A stretch of 64,000 bases of DNA from Lysobacter stagni. Its GTDB lineage: Bacteria; Pseudomonadota; Gammaproteobacteria; Xanthomonadales; Xanthomonadaceae. Where the stretch lies: positions 223,501 through 287,500 of the forward strand of contig NZ_JASGBI010000002.1 in NCBI RefSeq assembly GCF_030053425.1. The letters are read 5' to 3'. Shown piece after piece: positions 60,502-64,000 of this stretch. Below the pieces are notes generated by a model. The model was not told the DNA's origin and searched no databases. It worked only from the letters and a program-made list of their open reading frames with translations. Every line of letters starts with the position of its first letter. The first letter of the stretch is position 1. A program made the position numbers and the translations under genes.

Positions 60502-63069
60502 TCAATTGGCATGGCACCGACCCTCGATGGCTGACAGACCAGCCGGACCGGACGTCGCGGCACCGCTGCGCACGTCGAACGTGCAGTGACCGCTGTCGCT
60601 CCAGGTGACGGACAACTGGCCACCGTTCTCGTCGGACAAGCGGACGAACGCGCGGCCTTCCTGCCCGACGTAGCCAACCACTTTGCCCGCGCTTTCCTTT
60701 ACCTCTGCGCCGAAGGGTACGGCCGTGCCGTCATCCTGGCTGAGCTGGAGCAACACGGCCTTGCCGCTTGCCGTCTTGAACTTGACGGGAATGATGGCCC
60801 CCGACCTCGGCACCACCTGGGCGCGCGCCTCTTCCAGTTCGACGTCGAACGACAGCCCGTGCGGGTCGAGCGTGACCTCGTTGCGGCGGTATGGCGTGAG
60901 GCTGCTCATCACCGCGTAACCACGCCGATCGATCTTGCTGACACCGTCCGACAAACGGGCGCCCTTGGCGTCCGCCGCGTTCAGGATCGCCATCGTCTCG
61001 TTGACTTGCGGCGCCAGCGTGATGCCACCGGAGTGAACCACCAGCCCGCCCTGTGCGGTGAGGCTGGCAGAGCGCGAGCCGGTGCCATAGGTGTACGCGC
61101 CGTTGACGGTACCGTACGCACCGCGCCAGCCACCATGGACGCCCACGCTGTCCTTGTTGCTGTCGCCGAAGTTGCCGGTGACACCGTAGTTGTACTGGTT
61201 GCGGGCACCGGCGATGCCATTGACGCGTGCCTGGACATTGTTGCCGTAGGGGTCTTGCGACGCGGCGACATCGAACATCGGCGCGCGGCCGCTGTGCGAA
61301 TCTCTGCCCAGCGGCACGGTGAGCGCGAGGGAATAGGTGTTGTCGTAGTCACGGCCGGTATAGCGGGAGCGAGCCGCGTTGACGCCGAACGTCGCGCTGC
61401 GGAACCGCTTGCTCCAGCCGATCTGATAGCTGGTGTCCACATCGCGCCCGGACCAGTAGTCGTAGCGCGAACCGCTCACGTTCAACGTGCCCATGCTGCC
61501 CAGGTTCTGGCTCATGGTCACCGAGAAGCGATTCCGCTCCGGGCCGGCATCCCTGGGCAGACCATTCAGGCCCGTCGTACGGATCTGGTCGTCCCATTGC
61601 GCCGCGTCGTCCAGCGTGAGGTAGCCGCGGCTGGAATAGCGGTACGCCGCCAGGGCAAAGTTGGTCTGAGTGGAGGGGATGTTCTTGCTGTAGGTAGCGC
61701 GTGCCGAATAGCCGCTCTGGCTGCCCCGGCCTTCGCTGAAGTTCGCGCGCGAGCCGGTGACGTCCAACGACACCGCACCGACCGGCGTGTTGAACGCGGC
61801 GCCGACAACGGCACTTCGATATTTGTCGTGCTCGGTGGACTGGATGCCGCCGTACGCGGTCATCCAGTTATTGATGCCGCGCTGATAGGTGGCCTCGAGG
61901 AAGCTGGGCGCGCCGGACTTGAGCGAGTCGTTGCGCACCTCGCCGGCCACTGCCGAGTAGCGCGACGTGCCGGGACGCAGCAGTTGCGGAACCGCCGCGA
62001 AAGGAACGGTGAACGAGGCCTGGCGTCCGTCGGTCTCGGTGACCACGACTTCGAGGTCGCCGCCAAAGCCGGCCGGAGGCAGGTCCGTGATCTCGAACGG
62101 GCCCGGCGCAACGTTGATCCGATAGATGACGTATCCGGCCTGGCGGATTTCCACCGTTGCATTCGTCTGGGCGACACCACGCACGATAGGCGCATAGCCG
62201 GTCATCGAGTCCGGCAGCATGCGGTCATCGGTGGCCAAGCTGACGCCACGGAAGCCGAGCGAGTCGAAGATCTGGCCGGTCGTGAAGGTGTCGCCCACGG
62301 TCAACTGCGACCTGAGTCGATCGATGTCGTGCTGTGCGTAGGTGCTGATGCTGGTGAAGTCGGACTGACCGCCGCGGTTCCAGCTGTAGTACGACTGGTT
62401 GCGGATACGCCAGCCCGCCACGTTCAGACCGGTGTTCAGGCCAAGGTACGCCGACCGGGAGCTTCCGCCCACATCGTTGTCGGTGTTGGTGACGTTGAAG
62501 GAATATCCCAGGGTCAACGCGGTGACACCCCGATCCCACAGCTTGGGATCGACGTAGCCCTGCGCGTTGCGGCGCAGATAGATCTGGGGGATCGAGAGGC
62601 GCAACGACATGTCGCCGGCGTCGGCCAGGACTCGCGCGTCCGGAATCAGGGCTCGCAGGTCGAGGCACTCGCCGTCGAGCGCGACACCCTCGCCCTCCAG
62701 CTTGGCAGTGTCGACACCCACGGCATCGAGCAGGTCGATGGTGAAGCACGGCTGGATGTCGTCGCGTCCGTCCAGTGCCCTGAACAGGACGTCCTGGCGC
62801 GAGATGCGCGCGTCGTTGACGAAGACATCGACGGACTGGTTGCCGGGCAGGATGGGATTGCCGCGCTCGAAGCGGGACAGGTCGGCACCTGTCGAACCAC
62901 TGAGGAAGGCAGAACTGAACTCGACGGACTGCGGGCCCGGCGACGGTTCCGGCGAGGGCGCCGCGAAGACAAGCACTGGGGTCGTGCCGAGTGCCGTCAG
63001 GATGGAGATCGTAAGCGCACGACGATTGGAGCGTCGGCTGGACCGCGAGAACGGAGCGAGAGGGGACAT
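60502..63069 (-). CDS. Outer-membrane fimbrial usher
   Basis: An 855-residue protein. A basic signal region (about 1-38) precedes the N-terminal domain (VEFSSAFLSG, DLSRFERGNPILPGNQSVDVFVN), which receives chaperone-subunit pairs. A long 24-strand barrel with a plug (AGYVIYRINVAPGPFEITDLPP) and C-terminal domains with a Cys near the end (HCTFDVR) follow. The usher is the assembly and secretion pore for fimbrial subunits. The ATG at 63069 was preferred; a GTG at 63126 could add 19 residues. It lies between the chaperone and adhesin genes, with 141- and 150-base gaps. Confidence 0.92.
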   Translation of the reverse strand: MSPLAPFSRSSRRSNRRALTISILTALGTTPVLVFAAPSPEPSPGPQSVEFSSAFLSGSTGADLSRFERGNPILPGNQSVDVFVNDARISRQDVLFRALDGRDDIQPCFTIDLLDAVGVDTAKLEGEGVALDGECLDLRALIPDARVLADAGDMSLRLSIPQIYLRRNAQGYVDPKLWDRGVTALTLGYSFNVTNTDNDVGGSSRSAYLGLNTGLNVAGWRIRNQSYYSWNRGGQSDFTSISTYAQHDIDRLRSQLTVGDTFTTGQIFDSLGFRGVSLATDDRMLPDSMTGYAPIVRGVAQTNATVEIRQAGYVIYRINVAPGPFEITDLPPAGFGGDLEVVVTETDGRQASFTVPFAAVPQLLRPGTSRYSAVAGEVRNDSLKSGAPSFLEATYQRGINNWMTAYGGIQSTEHDKYRSAVVGAAFNTPVGAVSLDVTGSRANFSEGRGSQSGYSARATYSKNIPSTQTNFALAAYRYSSRGYLTLDDAAQWDDQIRTTGLNGLPRDAGPERNRFSVTMSQNLGSMGTLNVSGSRYDYWSGRDVDTSYQIGWSKRFRSATFGVNAARSRYTGRDYDNTYSLALTVPLGRDSHSGRAPMFDVAASQDPYGNNVQARVNGIAGARNQYNYGVTGNFGDSNKDSVGVHGGWRGAYGTVNGAYTYGTGSRSASLTAQGGLVVHSGGITLAPQVNETMAILNAADAKGARLSDGVSKIDRRGYAVMSSLTPYRRNEVTLDPHGLSFDVELEEARAQVVPRSGAIIPVKFKTASGKAVLLQLSQDDGTAVPFGAEVKESAGKVVGYVGQEGRAFVRLSDENGGQLSVTWSDSGHCTFDVRSGAATSGPAGLSAIEGRCHAN

Positions 63070-63210
63070 TGCAGTTACCGTTTGCCGTGGACGCCTCCTG
63101 CTGCTGCGCCTGGGCGCGCATTTCACGAGGCAAAGCTTCGCCAGGCCTCCCGGAGGAGGCGACTGGAATCAGGTTCTGGTGACCGGCTTACCGGTCGGAG
63201 TCGCTACGGA

Positions 63211-63936
63211 TCAGCGTGAGTACGCTGCTTCTCCGTCGATGTAGGCGCCGTAGTCGTCAATGGCCCTGTACACGACCTTGCCGTTGTCGCTACCGCCCTT
63301 CAGCGGGAAGACTTCACGACCCTTGGCCGGACAGGTGCCGCCCTTGCCGATGCTCGTATCGGGCGCTGCGTCCTTCAGGCGGACTTCGGCCAGATTGACG
63401 TTGTAGGCCGTGCTGTTGCTGCATTCCATCGACAGCTCGCCCTTGTCGCGCACCAGGCGCCAGGTGACCTGCTTGATCGAGCTGGCCGGATCACCCAGCA
63501 ACCCGACCGGACGGTAGAGAATCTTGACGCGGGTACGAACTGCAAACTGCAGATAGTTCTTCGTGTCCTCACCCGGCTTCGGCGAGATCTCGAGCACGTT
63601 GAGCCAGAAGATGGATTCACGATCTTGCGGCACGTTGCCACCGGTGAACAGGATGCGCAGCGCCTGTCCTTTGCCCGGGTCCACTCGCGAGAGCGGCGGC
63701 GTCAGGATGAACGGAGCCTTGGCGGTTTCGGCGGTGGCTTTCGCATCGCCATCGTCGATCCACGCCTGCACCATGCGGGGCGTATCGCCCACGTTGTTCA
63801 TGTGAACGGTGACTTCCCGTTCGTTCGCAGGGTAGATCACGCGCGTGCCGACCAGCTGCATGCCCGCGTGGGCCGCCGAGAAGCACCCCACTGCCGTCAT
63901 CATCAAAGCAAGGGTTGTCTGATAGAAGAGTTTCAT
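63211..63936 (-). CDS. Periplasmic fimbrial chaperone
   Basis: A 241-residue Ig-fold chaperone. The signal peptide (about 1-24) precedes GTRVIYPANEREVTVHMNN, with the conserved Arg of the active cleft, then SRVDPGKGQALRILFTG and ESIFWLNVLEISPKP, the usual ending of the first domain. The conserved Lys in RVKILYRP also fits. The short loop between the F1 and G1 strands suggests the FGS class. It donates a strand to subunits and hands them to the usher. The ATG at 63936 begins the signal peptide. The window ends 64 bases upstream; a major pilin gene may precede it. Confidence 0.92.
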   Translation of the reverse strand: MKLFYQTTLALMMTAVGCFSAAHAGMQLVGTRVIYPANEREVTVHMNNVGDTPRMVQAWIDDGDAKATAETAKAPFILTPPLSRVDPGKGQALRILFTGGNVPQDRESIFWLNVLEISPKPGEDTKNYLQFAVRTRVKILYRPVGLLGDPASSIKQVTWRLVRDKGELSMECSNSTAYNVNLAEVRLKDAAPDTSIGKGGTCPAKGREVFPLKGGSDNGKVVYRAIDDYGAYIDGEAAYSR

Positions 63937-64000
63937 GGGGGAATCTCGCTGCAAAGCTGGACCGCGAAAGGAGCGGTGGTGCCGGCCACGCCGGCACCAC

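Noticed and set aside
60586..63219. Long plus-strand open frame opposite the usher gene
   Set aside because: Composition is that of a shadow; the usher on the minus strand has clear family features.

Overview
The window is a gene-dense, high-GC chromosomal segment with no plasmid or phage genes. Protein content and gene order point to a gammaproteobacterium of the Xanthomonadaceae/Lysobacteraceae, most like Lysobacter or a close relative. The main indicators are a fimT-pilVWXY1E minor-pilin operon, an Oar-like TonB-dependent receptor, sspA/sspB beside petABC, phoH-ybeY-ybeX, two secreted S9 prolyl-oligopeptidase-type peptidases beside OPT and POT peptide transporters, and rmlBACD. The assignment is inference from family resemblance, not from a search.

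Layout. Positions 1-8800 hold the 3' end of a GspH/FimT-like pseudopilin gene, a tRNA-Asn with its own promoter and terminator, then, on the minus strand, the tightly packed operon fimT-pilV-pilW-pilX-pilY1-pilE. An AlgZ/FimS-type sensor kinase gene is transcribed divergently from it. Positions 8800-21700 carry housekeeping genes: a PpnN-type nucleosidase, the large TonB receptor, MarC, a short-chain dehydrogenase coupled to grxD, sodB, purEK, a Trm112-like gene coupled to nadC, a tail-anchored double-FHA protein, a DUF3301 protein and sspB. Positions 21700-27300 hold sspA, the complete cytochrome bc1 operon (petABC) and two tandem lytic transglycosylase paralogues. Positions 27300-35500 hold miaB, a GST, a gamma-glutamylcyclotransferase-like protein, a secreted YtcJ-like amidohydrolase and a TetR-HlyD-ATPase-permease exporter operon with an AT-rich candidate operator.

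Positions 35500-43300 hold a small membrane protein, phoH-ybeY-ybeX, a DUF4105 (Lnb-like) membrane protein, corA, and cstA overlapping a ybdD-like gene. Positions 43300-53300 look like a peptide-use neighbourhood: a DUF819 membrane protein, an S9 peptidase, an OPT transporter, a POT transporter and a second S9 peptidase, with three blocks of palindromic intergenic repeats between them. Positions 53300-59300 hold rmlBACD, ssb, a small unknown gene and ispB. Positions 59300-64000 hold a chaperone-usher fimbrial cluster (chaperone, usher, two-domain tip adhesin) on the minus strand. It runs off the right edge, where a major pilin gene may lie.

Two separate surface-appendage systems (type IV pili and chaperone-usher fimbriae) bracket a mostly ordinary core-genome region. 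The most useful oddities are: the sensor kinase lying back to back with the minor-pilin operon without a response regulator gene; a DUF4105/Lnb-like gene where lnt usually follows ybeX; a PVWY variant of the cytochrome b Qo motif; a short-chain dehydrogenase lacking the usual catalytic serine; an adhesin gene with a low-GC 5' half; and the palindromic repeat families. I saw no CRISPR array, insertion sequence, integrase or transposase. Start codons were chosen by hand from ribosome-binding sites, leader peptides and overlaps.
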